A DNA stretch of 64,000 nt, taken from positions 12,127,667 through 12,191,666 of the forward strand of contig OX424568.1 of assembly GCA_949152475.1 (NCBI GenBank). Direction: 5' to 3'. Every line of letters starts with the position of its first letter. The stretch's first letter is position 1. Source of the DNA: Terebella lapidaria (lineage: Eukaryota; Annelida; Polychaeta; Terebellida; Terebellidae). Positions 9,256 through 17,592 of this stretch are shown one piece after another. The notes below the pieces were generated by a model, which was given only the letters and a program-made list of their open reading frames with translations, was not told where the DNA came from and did not search any database. The position numbers and the translations under genes are program-made.

Positions 9256-12023
9256 AGCGGGTCGCGGAAAAGGGGAAATCCGGGACCCGGAAGAGAGGAC
9301 ACCCCCATAACCGGCAGGTGGTTCACGGACCCGGTCCCAGGGGCGAGGTGGGCATGTGTGTGACAGCCAGAGTATGCGGAGAGCCAGTAACGCTGATAAT
9401 CGACACCGGCAGCACTGTCACAATGCTCAACCTACAAACCTGGGAACGGATCCGGAAACCCGGAATGAAGCTGAAGTGGTCGCCGATTCGTCTTTCAATG
9501 GTTGACGGAAGTAACATACAGACACATGGCCGGAAAGAACTCCCACTCAACATCGCAGGAGTAGCTGAGACCGTGACGTTCGAGATTGCAGACTGTGAAG
9601 ACGAAGGAATACTGGGGATGGATTTCATCCGTTCCCGAGTATCCGGCATAAACTTCGACCGGATGACCATGCAGATGGGCAGCCAGGAGGTGTTCCTCAC
9701 CATGTTCGAGCAGACCAGGGAGCCGTTTCCGATCAACGCTGTAGCAGATTACCAAATTCCGCCGGAAACGGAACAGCTGATTATAGGACAAGCAGAGAGT
9801 GTCCGTGAAGCAGAAGGAGTACTAGAAATGCCGCAGGAGCCTACGGAGAAAAGACCTTGGCTGATCGGGAGAACTTTATCCCGGATAAAGCAAGGAACAG
9901 TCCCGGTTCGAGTGATCAACGTGATGGCAGAGCCGGTAATCATCAAGAAAGGAGCGCAGTTGGCGACGATGACCACCCTAGCAGCCGGTTGCAGTGTTGT
10001 GCCGTTGGCGGAGCGGAGCCGGAAGGTGCAGATTTCCACGGAGTCGGAGTCCGGGCGGAATTGGAGCGGGTACGAGAAGCTGCGGCAGTTAGCAGAGCAG
10101 ACCCAGGATGCAGTACCGAGTCATTTCCGCGAGAGAGTAACCGACCTCCTATTTCGGAATAAGCTGACCTTCAGTAATGATGCCGGAGAACTGGGGCAGA
10201 CCAACGAGGTACAACATCAGATAAACACGGGCAGTCACCGGCCGATTAAGCAGCCAACCAGACGAATTCCGCCAGACAAGAGAGAGCTGGTGAGCAGTCT
10301 GATTCAGGAGATGAAAGACAAGAACGTCATTGAAGAAAGTAGCAGTCCGTGGGCTTCACCGATTGTCCTCGTGAAGAAAAAGGATGGGACCACCCGGTTC
10401 TGCGTCGATTACCGGCGGTTAAATGCAGTCACGGAGAAAGATGCTTATCCGTTGCCGAGAATAGATGACACCATAGCAGCCTGTGCAGACGCCAAATGGT
10501 TCTCCACTCTCGACCTGACCAGTGGCTACTGGCAGGTCGGGATGGATGAAGACGCCCGGAAAAAGTCGGCCTTCTGTGTTCCTGGCGGCCTTTACCAGTT
10601 CAAAGTGATGAGTTTCGGCTTGTGCAATGCTCCGGGTACGTTCGAGCGGTTGATGGAGAAGGTGCTAGGCGGTTTGTCCTGGAAGACCTGCCTCATATAT
10701 CTGGACGACATCATAGTCTACAGCAAGACCCTGGAGGATCACATCCGTGATCTTCAGGAGGTGTTCAGCAAGCTGAGAGAGGCAGACCTAAAAGTCAAAC
10801 CGTCAAAATGCAAGTTCTTCCAGCCGGAGGTGTCTTTCCTAGGTCACATAGTCGGCAGAGACGGTATCCGCACCGACCCGGCAAAAACGGAGGCAGTACG
10901 GAAGTGGCGGACACCCACCAACCTGACGGAGCTGCGCAGTTTTCTGGGACTTTGCTCCTATTACCGGAAGTTCGTGCCGAAGTTCTCCGAGATTGCAGCG
11001 CCGCTGAATCACTTGACGGAAAAAGGGGTGCCGTTCCGGTGGCAGACGGAGCAAGAACAGGCATTTGCAGAGCTGAAGAACCGCCTAGTATCGGCACCGA
11101 TACTCGGGTACCCAAGGGAGCAAGGCCGATATATCCTGGACACGGACGCCAGTGACACCGGGCTGGGAGCAGTACTGTCACAGAAGCAGGGCAACCAGGA
11201 GCGGGTGATAACCTACTTGAGCCGCAGCCTAACCAAAGAAGAACGGAGATACTGTGTCACCCGGAAGGAGCTCCTGGCGGTTGTGTTTGCGGTACAGAAG
11301 AATAAGCAGTACTTGCTGGGACGACACTTCCTTCTTCGCACGGATCACGGCAGTCTTACCTGGCTTATGAATTTCAAGGAGCCCCAGGGGCAGGTAGCCC
11401 GGTGGATTGAGCTCCTGAGTGAGTTTCATTTCGACATCGAACATCGTCCGGGGCGAATCCATAATAATGCGGACGCCTTGTCCAGATCCCCATGCAGCCA
11501 ATGCGGAAAAATCGACTGGAAACAAGCCAAGATAGATGCCTGGAACTACGGAGAAAGAATCCGGCAGACACGAAGTGAAGAAACTCCTCAGCCCAAGCCA
11601 AGGAAGGGTGGACGCCGGAAGCGGTCAAGGAGATCGGGCGGAGAAGCAGAACTGACGGAGGAAGCAGTCCCAAGGAAGGCGGTTGCAGTAGCGGAGAAAG
11701 CAGCGTCCCGGAAGCCGGTTGCGGTGACGGAGAAAGCAGCGTCCCGGAAGCCGGTTGCGGTTGCGGTGACGGAGAAAGCAGTGTCCCGGAAGCCGGTTGC
11801 GGTGACGGAGAAGGCAGTTCCAGGAAAAGCGGATGCGGTTGCAGAGCAGATTAGGCTGGCGGAAAATGCGGACCAGGATACTGTGCTGGGGCAGAAATAT
11901 CGACCAGATGATTTGCGGAGAATACAGCAAGCAGAACCTTGGTACCCTCTGGTGACGTCGCTGATCGACGGGAGCGGTACAGCTGGCAGTGCAGACTTTT
12001 CCAGCATGAGCAGCGAGGAGTAA
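9252..12023 (+). CDS. pol: Pol, first part: protease, reverse transcriptase, RNase H
   Basis: Open in the -1 frame relative to gag from before the gag stop; the first plausible residues after a frameshift are near 9252. The aspartic protease has DTG near 9402. The reverse transcriptase has the SSPWASPIVLVKKKDG block, FSTLDLTSGYWQ, and the catalytic YLDD at 10698-10709. RNase H has DTDASDTGLGAVL with its Asp at 11145, ending near DALSR. About 100 residues (11580-11870) are a Lys/Ala/Val-rich repeat (SRKPVAVTEKA units) inserted between RNase H and integrase, not usual for the family. The frame stops at TAA 12021-12023, before integrase, in the same frame; this looks like a nonsense change. The stop overlaps GTAAGT, a perfect splice-donor hexamer. 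Confidence 0.9.
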   Translation, partial: LERVAEKGKSGTRKRGHPHNRQVVHGPGPRGEVGMCVTARVCGEPVTLIIDTGSTVTMLNLQTWERIRKPGMKLKWSPIRLSMVDGSNIQTHGRKELPLNIAGVAETVTFEIADCEDEGILGMDFIRSRVSGINFDRMTMQMGSQEVFLTMFEQTREPFPINAVADYQIPPETEQLIIGQAESVREAEGVLEMPQEPTEKRPWLIGRTLSRIKQGTVPVRVINVMAEPVIIKKGAQLATMTTLAAGCSVVPLAERSRKVQISTESESGRNWSGYEKLRQLAEQTQDAVPSHFRERVTDLLFRNKLTFSNDAGELGQTNEVQHQINTGSHRPIKQPTRRIPPDKRELVSSLIQEMKDKNVIEESSSPWASPIVLVKKKDGTTRFCVDYRRLNAVTEKDAYPLPRIDDTIAACADAKWFSTLDLTSGYWQVGMDEDARKKSAFCVPGGLYQFKVMSFGLCNAPGTFERLMEKVLGGLSWKTCLIYLDDIIVYSKTLEDHIRDLQEVFSKLREADLKVKPSKCKFFQPEVSFLGHIVGRDGIRTDPAKTEAVRKWRTPTNLTELRSFLGLCSYYRKFVPKFSEIAAPLNHLTEKGVPFRWQTEQEQAFAELKNRLVSAPILGYPREQGRYILDTDASDTGLGAVLSQKQGNQERVITYLSRSLTKEERRYCVTRKELLAVVFAVQKNKQYLLGRHFLLRTDHGSLTWLMNFKEPQGQVARWIELLSEFHFDIEHRPGRIHNNADALSRSPCSQCGKIDWKQAKIDAWNYGERIRQTRSEETPQPKPRKGGRRKRSRRSGGEAELTEEAVPRKAVAVAEKAASRKPVAVTEKAASRKPVAVAVTEKAVSRKPVAVTEKAVPGKADAVAEQIRLAENADQDTVLGQKYRPDDLRRIQQAEPWYPLVTSLIDGSGTAGSADFSSMSSEE

Positions 12024-12797
12024 GTGCTGTACGGAATGCGGAAGACCTTGCTGAAAGTCGACGGAGTAGTCTACCGGAAATGGAAAACGGCAGAAGGAAC
12101 CAGCCGAATGCAGTTAATAACCCCGAAGGAGCTGAGACAGGAGATTTTCCGTCTGGCCCACCAGAGCCGGACGGGAGGACACCTCGGAAGCAGAAGGATG
12201 GCGGCTAGCATTCGGAGGCGGTATTTCTGGCCGGCTATGATGCGGGACATAAAGCAGTGGGTGCTGAGCTGTGACGAATGTGCGTCAAGAAGTATGCAGA
12301 ACTTGAAACGATCTCCGATGCAGAAATACCGGGTTGGAGCGCCCATGGAGAGGGTGGCAATGGACGTGATGGGTCCGTTACCTAAATCCACCCGGGGGAA
12401 CCGGTACATCTTAGTAATCGGCGATTACTTCACCAAGTGGGTAGAGGCTTACCCGATGCCGAATCAGGAAGCGGTGACGGTTGCGGACATATTCGTCAAC
12501 CAGTTTGCAGCGCGGTACGGCATCCCGATGGAGATCCACACCGACCAAGGCAGAAATTTCGAGTCCGACTTGCTGAGAAATGTTTGCAGAATCCTGGGGA
12601 TTCACAAGACACGGACAACCGCTTTCCGACCTCAGTCGGACGGTTTCATTGAGCGATTCAACCGGACGTTGCAGCAGATCCTGAGCCTGTACGTAAGCGA
12701 GCGGCAGACCAACTGGGATCAGCTAGTACCGTTGGCGATGGCAGCTTTCCGGAGTACCCCGCAGGAGACAACCGGACAACCAGTCCCAACTTGCTGA
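12024..12797 (+). pseudogene. Pol, second part: integrase zinc-binding and catalytic core
   Basis: In the same frame as the preceding pol part but cut off by the TAA at 12021. Counting from 12024, the HHCC zinc module is H46, H53, C83, C86. The DDE core is D114 (in MDVMG), D174 (in HTDQG) and E210 (in DGFIERF), with the D-35-E spacing of retroviral-type integrases. All catalytic residues are present. The frame is lost near 12780 and continues in another frame at 12791. There is no start codon of its own (the first codon is GTG), so without readthrough or splicing it would not be made. Confidence 0.8.
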
Positions 12798-13309
12798 TGC
12801 TGGGCAGAGAAGTCAACACTCCGGTTGAGTTACTGATTGGCAGACCGCCGGGAGAATCAACGGCAGAAGTAACAGAGTATGGCAGTCAGCTCCGGGAGCG
12901 ACTAGAAGCGGTATACAAGGCGGTTCGAGCGAAATCTGGCAGAGAAATGGAACGGCAGAAGAAGCTGTACGACCGGAGGAAGGTCGACAATCAGTTCCAG
13001 CCAGGAGACCGAGTGTGGATGGCGGTCAAAACACGGAAGAAGGGCAAAGCTCCCAAGTTGCAGAGGAAGTGGAGCGGTCCAAAGCTAGTGCTGAGCAGAT
13101 TTACCGACGTGACCTACGAGATTGCAGAGAGTGAAACTCGACAGAAGGTGGTTCACTTCGATTTGCTGAAACCGTATAATGGTGTCAAGCATCCGAGATG
13201 GATGAAGCGGAGAATGGCGGATTCCTGGAGGCAGACGGAGCCGCCGAAGCAGAGTAGTGTTCCGGAGACGGAACAGACGGTCTCTGAGTCGGATACGGAC
13301 TCGGAGTAA
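12791..13309 (+). pseudogene. Pol, third part: integrase C-terminal region
   Basis: Follows the catalytic core in a different frame: LLMLGREVNTPVELL continues the integrase just after the shift near 12780-12790. It contains the QPGDRVWMAV motif and the beta-barrel-like KWSGPKLV...YEI...VVHFDLLKPY block that ends Ty3/Gypsy integrases, then a Glu/Ser-rich tail. A small indel, or a sequencing error, separates it from the core. No chromodomain is obvious. Confidence 0.75.
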
Positions 13310-14040
13310 AGCCGCAGAGGACGCAGAAATTTGAGAAGACGGAGTGAGCTGTAGAGCAGGAGAAGGAGATAGCTGAGACCCTGGTAAAACGTTGAGTTCC
13401 GGCAGAGAGCGACCGCAAGAAGTTGGAACAGTGAGCAAGTGCTGGTTCCGGAAACAGGGCGGAGAAAGGAAGCAGAGCGGAAAGCGGTGCAGAGACCGGA
13501 TAGAGACATCCTAGAGGTTCTGACTGGGTTGAGCGTATAGTCAACCAGTCCAGGGTAGCGGCCAGGGGTCCAGAAGAACCTGGGTTAGCGGTCTAGTATC
13601 TCCAGAGTAGCAGCTACACGTCTTCCGTATTCGGAGAATAAAAGACGGAAAAGTTTTCCGGCTGTAGACATCCGACCGGAGTTTCCACTTAGCAGAGACA
13701 GTAAACCGACTGCAGATCGACAGAAACGGAGAAACATCACCCCAGATAGGAAGGCGCCTCCTTCTGGACAGAATGTATGCAGTTTCCAGTGTCGACAAGC
13801 AGTAATACCAGTGAGCAGATATGCAGTTGACGAAGCAGTACAGATGGCGGAAACGCCCAACTTGCAGTCTAGATGTTCGTCTGAGAGGCAGATTCAACTG
13901 GCTGAGACTCTTTTCAACCCTCCTGATGGCAGAGATACTTCAAAATTGCAGATTCTTCGCTCGGAGAAGCAGTTGAAAGGGAGCCGGAAAAACCCGGAGA
14001 AGCCGGTTGAGCCGGAGACGGACACCTCTCGGTTAACGGT
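13310..14040 (+). other. Non-coding spacer between pol and the first zinc-finger gene
   Basis: Purine-rich DNA with the element's GGAGACGG and GCAGTT words. Short frames occur on both strands without domains or codon bias; I see no gene. It leads into the internal promoter at 14059-14128. Confidence 0.5.
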
Positions 14041-14058
14041 TGAGTTTTTGCATAATTG

Positions 14059-14128
14059 TGACGTCACTCCTGAGGCAGCCAATCAGCGTGGAGCTTTTCA
14101 AATCACGTGAGCAGAAAGGGTATAAAAG
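14059..14128 (+). promoter_or_regulatory. Internal promoter 1 of the LTR element
   Basis: CRE TGACGTCA (14059-14066), CCAAT in GCAGCCAATCA (14079-14083), E-box TCACGTGA (14103-14110) and TATAAAAG (14121-14128). Transcription should start near 14150, leaving a leader of about 210 bases before the ATG at 14362. The element order matches the LTR promoter. Confidence 0.7.
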
Positions 14129-14361
14129 GGCCTTGAAATCGGGCTCTGACAGCAGTTGGAGAGCAGACCTCGAGCTGTGCACATCGCAGACAAAAGTTTG
14201 GCGGAATCGAATCAAGTCCAGCATTTTCCGGCAGCGACAGATTTTGCAGTGAAAAACGACTAAGTGTTTCCCGGGAGACCACCAGTCCGGAGAAGCGGTG
14301 CAGAAGCGGTGCAGTAAAGCGGTGCAGTAGATCGACCATTTCAGTTTCCTGGCCTTCCGGA

Positions 14362-15147
14362 ATGGCCTACTCGGCGTTCCTTGATAGACAAGATCGCGGC
14401 CGGAGCAGAGATTGGGCAACCCCTCAGCCACTGGATTATAGCCGGCTGTGTAAGCGGTGTGACCGGATGTTCGAGAGTGCGAGGGACCGGAGACGGCATG
14501 TGTGCCCAGCCCAGAGACTTCATTGCTGCTTGTGTGCCTTCTACGGCAACCGGGCGAACGACCTTAGGCGGCATCTCCGGGAGATGCACGGCTGGAAATA
14601 CCCTTCCGGGAACCGTCCTCCTCAGGACGAGGCTACCCTCAACCATGTGGGAACCTTTGATTTGGCCTGGCGGGGAACAGCAACGCAGTCCCGGCGAAGG
14701 CGGTTCCGGAGATTCTGCACCCAGTCACCTAGGGAGAATCCAGTTCTGGAAACTTATGCGGACCAGCTTCCGTTCGGACCTGACTGGGATGCCGGAGCAG
14801 CCGCCCCCATCGGACAACCGGAGCAGTTAGATCTCCCGGAATGGGTTCCGGATCCACAGGGCTGTCTCCGGGCAGCGGAAGACACACCTCCAGAAGACTG
14901 GGAGCAAGAGATGTTTGCGGAACCGGAGGAGGAAGTTCAGCCGGCGGAAGACTGGGATCGGGAGATCGAGCTAATTGCAGAGGCGGTCCGAGCAGTTATG
15001 CCGGATAAAGCAGACGACTGGGAGGCGGAAATCCGTGCCAGAGAATACCAGCCTCCATCTCCCACTTCGGAACCGGAGACGGATGAGTCGGAGTATGAGA
15101 CGGCAGATGAGGAATCCTGGACGGAAGCAAAGGCAGTGTGGCAGTAA
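14362..15147 (+). CDS. Accessory zinc-finger protein A of the LTR element
   Basis: 261 aa. The N-terminus holds two zinc fingers: a C2HC type (C30, C33, H46, C48) and a canonical C2H2 type (C55, C58, H71, H76). Residues 95-118 are Arg-rich (RRRRFRRF), and the rest is acidic and Trp-dotted (DWEQE, DWDRE, DWEAE repeats), ending in a Glu/Asp-rich tail. This looks like a nucleic-acid-binding head with an acidic, possibly activating, tail; the role in the element is unknown. Codon and word use (GCGG, GGAGACGG, GCAGTT) match the rest of the element, so it has long been part of it. It has its own promoter. C2H2 proteins are not standard Ty3/Gypsy components. Confidence 0.75.
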   Translation: MAYSAFLDRQDRGRSRDWATPQPLDYSRLCKRCDRMFESARDRRRHVCPAQRLHCCLCAFYGNRANDLRRHLREMHGWKYPSGNRPPQDEATLNHVGTFDLAWRGTATQSRRRRFRRFCTQSPRENPVLETYADQLPFGPDWDAGAAAPIGQPEQLDLPEWVPDPQGCLRAAEDTPPEDWEQEMFAEPEEEVQPAEDWDREIELIAEAVRAVMPDKADDWEAEIRAREYQPPSPTSEPETDESEYETADEESWTEAKAVWQ

Positions 15148-15237
15148 CGGAGGCAGATAGCAGTGTGGCAGTAGACGAAGGCGGCTGGCAGTTTGGCGGA
15201 GAAGGAAGAAGCGGTGGCAGTTAGCAGTAACAACACG

Positions 15238-15268
<31 letters not shown>
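15238..15268 (+). repeat. 31-nt poly(A) tract between the two accessory genes
   Basis: An unbroken run of 31 A lies 90 bp after the stop of gene A and 76 bp before the E-box of promoter 2. It resembles a fossil mRNA tail or an expanded microsatellite. No AATAAA lies just upstream. Confidence 0.9.
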
Positions 15269-15271
<3 letters not shown>

Positions 15272-15318
15272 TATTTATCCAAGAAGACCACCAGGAGGAG
15301 TTGCAGTTTGCTGAGCAG

Positions 15319-15369
15319 CCAATCATCAAGCAGATAAGCCAGTCACGTGACTCCCAGAGACTATAAAAG
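15319..15369 (+). promoter_or_regulatory. Internal promoter 2 of the LTR element
   Basis: CCAAT in GCAGCCAATCA (15319-15323), a 12-bp palindrome AGTCACGTGACT (15341-15352) and TATAAAAG (15362-15369). The start should be near 15392, and the ATG of gene B is at 15447. GCAGCCAATCA is identical to that of promoter 1. Confidence 0.7.
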
Positions 15370-15446
15370 GGGCAGTTAGCTGTTACCGGAGGCAGAAGGC
15401 AGTTTGCTGTAGCTGAGTCAACATCGACACAAAGCAGAGAATCAGA

Positions 15447-17309
15447 ATGCCGAAAGTAAAGACAACACCCCGCAAGCCCCGCCCTCACCGGTGTGGAGAC
15501 TGCAACCTTGAATTCAAGAGCAAACACACGTTGCTCCGGCATGTCACGGAGCAGCACACGAGCGAAGTCACCGTCTTCGCCTGTCCGCAGTGTGATCATT
15601 GGAGCAGACGGAAAGAGGGGACACAGAAGCATCTGCAGTCCCGGCACGCAATGGACGCTAACCCGATTCGACTGAGGGTGGGCAGAGAGCAGTTTGAGGA
15701 GAAAAGCCTCCGGTCCAAGATGACCCCACGGAAAAGCAAGAAGCCGGTAACACGGCTTGACCAGTTGTCAGATACGGAGTCGGAGTCGGGAGGTTCGGTT
15801 TCGTCCCGGACCCGGTACCGTTCCGGTAGCCAGTCGGTGGCCACACTAGCAGCCGACGTTTCGTCCACGGAGGCGGAGAGCAGTTCGGAAGAGGAAGCGG
15901 AGCTGAAAATCATGGCAAGTGAAGACGAGTTGCAAGAACCAGGAGACCCGAAGCCGGTTAAGCCGCCTGTGACCCGGAGTTCTTCCCGGAACACCTCCCG
16001 GAAAAACAGCCCTGACCCATCTCGAGGTACCGGAGCAGATCGAGACCGCGGAAAGAAGCGGAGTCGCAGCCGTTCGCCGGATAAATCCGGACGCCATCAA
16101 CGCCGAGAATATAGGAAGGAGAGCCCAGAGCGAGCCAAGGACCGAGGCGGAGAACGTGGTCGAGAGGAGAAACGACACACCCCACCCAAGTCTTCCGGAG
16201 GCAGCGTCAAGGGAAAAGGCAAGGGGGTGTATGACTACAAGTTCCGGCTGTTGGAGGAAGGTTCCAGCGGAGCAACGGCAGAAGTGGGAGTGGCGGACAT
16301 TGCGGAAATGCAGAGCCGAGACGATGAGGAAGACCTTTTCCGGAGTCCACCTCCGAGAACAACTAGCAGTGGCAGAGCAGTGAGCAGTGTGATTGTCCGG
16401 CCCGGAGGCAGAGCAGAAAGCAGATCCAGCGGCCGAGCCGATAGCAGAGCAGATAGCCGAGCCGATAGCAGAGCAGATAGCAGAGCAGATAGCAGAGCAG
16501 ATAGCCGAGCGGACAGCAGACCCATTGGCAGATCAGGAGGCAGACCGGAGACCAAAACGGAAGGCGGAACCCGGAGCAGAGCTGGCAGTGAGACGGAGAC
16601 CCGAGGATCCACGGAGCGAACTTTGCCGGCAACCATTCAAGCAGTAGCCGGAAGCAGAACCAGTTCCGCGGCTAGAGATGACGGAATGGAGTCTTCCGCG
16701 TCTGAACGAGGCCATGCGGACGTGCAGAGAGCCCGGAGGAGTATCCTGGTAGACCAAGCCAGAGCTACACCCGGAATCCTGTCTCCGGTGGAGACCCGGC
16801 CTCGACAGTCTTCCAGTGAGCGGTCCGGAAGGAGCCAAGTCCGAGCGCCAACCCAGAGTCCACCCTACACATTCTACCCGTTTGGCGGTCCTTCAACTCA
16901 ACCGTGTCCGTCACATTGTTTCCCGGTGAATATTGGGGGACGGAGCGCTTCCGTCTTTGCGCCCACAGTCCCGGAGCACGCCAGATACTATGCAGTACGT
17001 TGGGGACCGGAGCAGTGGGGGCCAGCCGAGATGAGAGACTCCGGCGTCTACGTGGAGACCATGGAGCAGAGAGAGTCACCGTTTGGTCTCGTCCCGACCC
17101 GTCAGATCGTCCGGATTCCAGATTGGTCCATCCGGGACGAACGCCTCAGGAATGGGTTCTACGTCCCACCCCAGTGGAGCCTCCATGATCCGGATCTTCT
17201 CCCGGTTGATGCCAGAGGAACAAGCTTCGGACGACCGTTGGTACCACAGACCATTCCACCTCGTCCGCCGTCGGGGAGCAGTTCGCGCCGTGATACTGGT
17301 GGGCAGTAG
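15447..17309 (+). CDS. Accessory zinc-finger protein B of the LTR element
   Basis: 620 aa. Two canonical C2H2 fingers at the N-terminus (C16, C19, H32, H37 and C46, C49, H62, H67). A long disordered middle is rich in Ser, Arg, Glu and Lys, with RS/SR-type segments and an (ADSR)n repeat of about eight units near 16430-16520. A more ordered, Trp/Tyr/Pro-rich C-terminal block of about 120 residues (from FYPFGGPSTQP onward) is not recognised. The RS-like middle suggests RNA or nuclear-speckle contacts, which is an inference. The gene has its own TATA promoter and could use the poly(A) signal of the 3' LTR. No such protein belongs to the usual Gypsy set. Confidence 0.75.
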   Translation: MPKVKTTPRKPRPHRCGDCNLEFKSKHTLLRHVTEQHTSEVTVFACPQCDHWSRRKEGTQKHLQSRHAMDANPIRLRVGREQFEEKSLRSKMTPRKSKKPVTRLDQLSDTESESGGSVSSRTRYRSGSQSVATLAADVSSTEAESSSEEEAELKIMASEDELQEPGDPKPVKPPVTRSSSRNTSRKNSPDPSRGTGADRDRGKKRSRSRSPDKSGRHQRREYRKESPERAKDRGGERGREEKRHTPPKSSGGSVKGKGKGVYDYKFRLLEEGSSGATAEVGVADIAEMQSRDDEEDLFRSPPPRTTSSGRAVSSVIVRPGGRAESRSSGRADSRADSRADSRADSRADSRADSRADSRPIGRSGGRPETKTEGGTRSRAGSETETRGSTERTLPATIQAVAGSRTSSAARDDGMESSASERGHADVQRARRSILVDQARATPGILSPVETRPRQSSSERSGRSQVRAPTQSPPYTFYPFGGPSTQPCPSHCFPVNIGGRSASVFAPTVPEHARYYAVRWGPEQWGPAEMRDSGVYVETMEQRESPFGLVPTRQIVRIPDWSIRDERLRNGFYVPPQWSLHDPDLLPVDARGTSFGRPLVPQTIPPRPPSGSSSRRDTGGQ

Positions 17310-17579
17310 TCGTCGCAAGTCGCCGCAAGTCGTCGCAAGTCAAGTCGGCGCAAGGAGAAGAAAGAAGAACCGTTTCCCGGATTCTAGTATAATTAAGAGT
17401 CAAAAAGTGGGAAACGGAACAAGCAAGATATCCGGGTACAGTGACGGTAAACTAGTTAAGAGGTACCAGTACCCGGATCACGGAAACAAGTTGTGTTTGA
17501 TTTTACGGTCAGTTTAACGGTTGACAATTTGTGTATTTGTATATATGTGATATTGTTCTGTTCGGGACGAACAGAGTCT

Positions 17580-17592
17580 AAGGAAGGGGGAG
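17580..17592 (+). other. Polypurine tract
   Basis: AAGGAAGGGGGAG directly before the 3' LTR; primer for plus-strand DNA synthesis. Confidence 0.85.

Noticed and set aside
14937..15647. 236-aa minus-strand frame across the poly(A) tract
   Set aside because: It contains a poly-Phe run from the A tract and is antisense to the zinc-finger genes.
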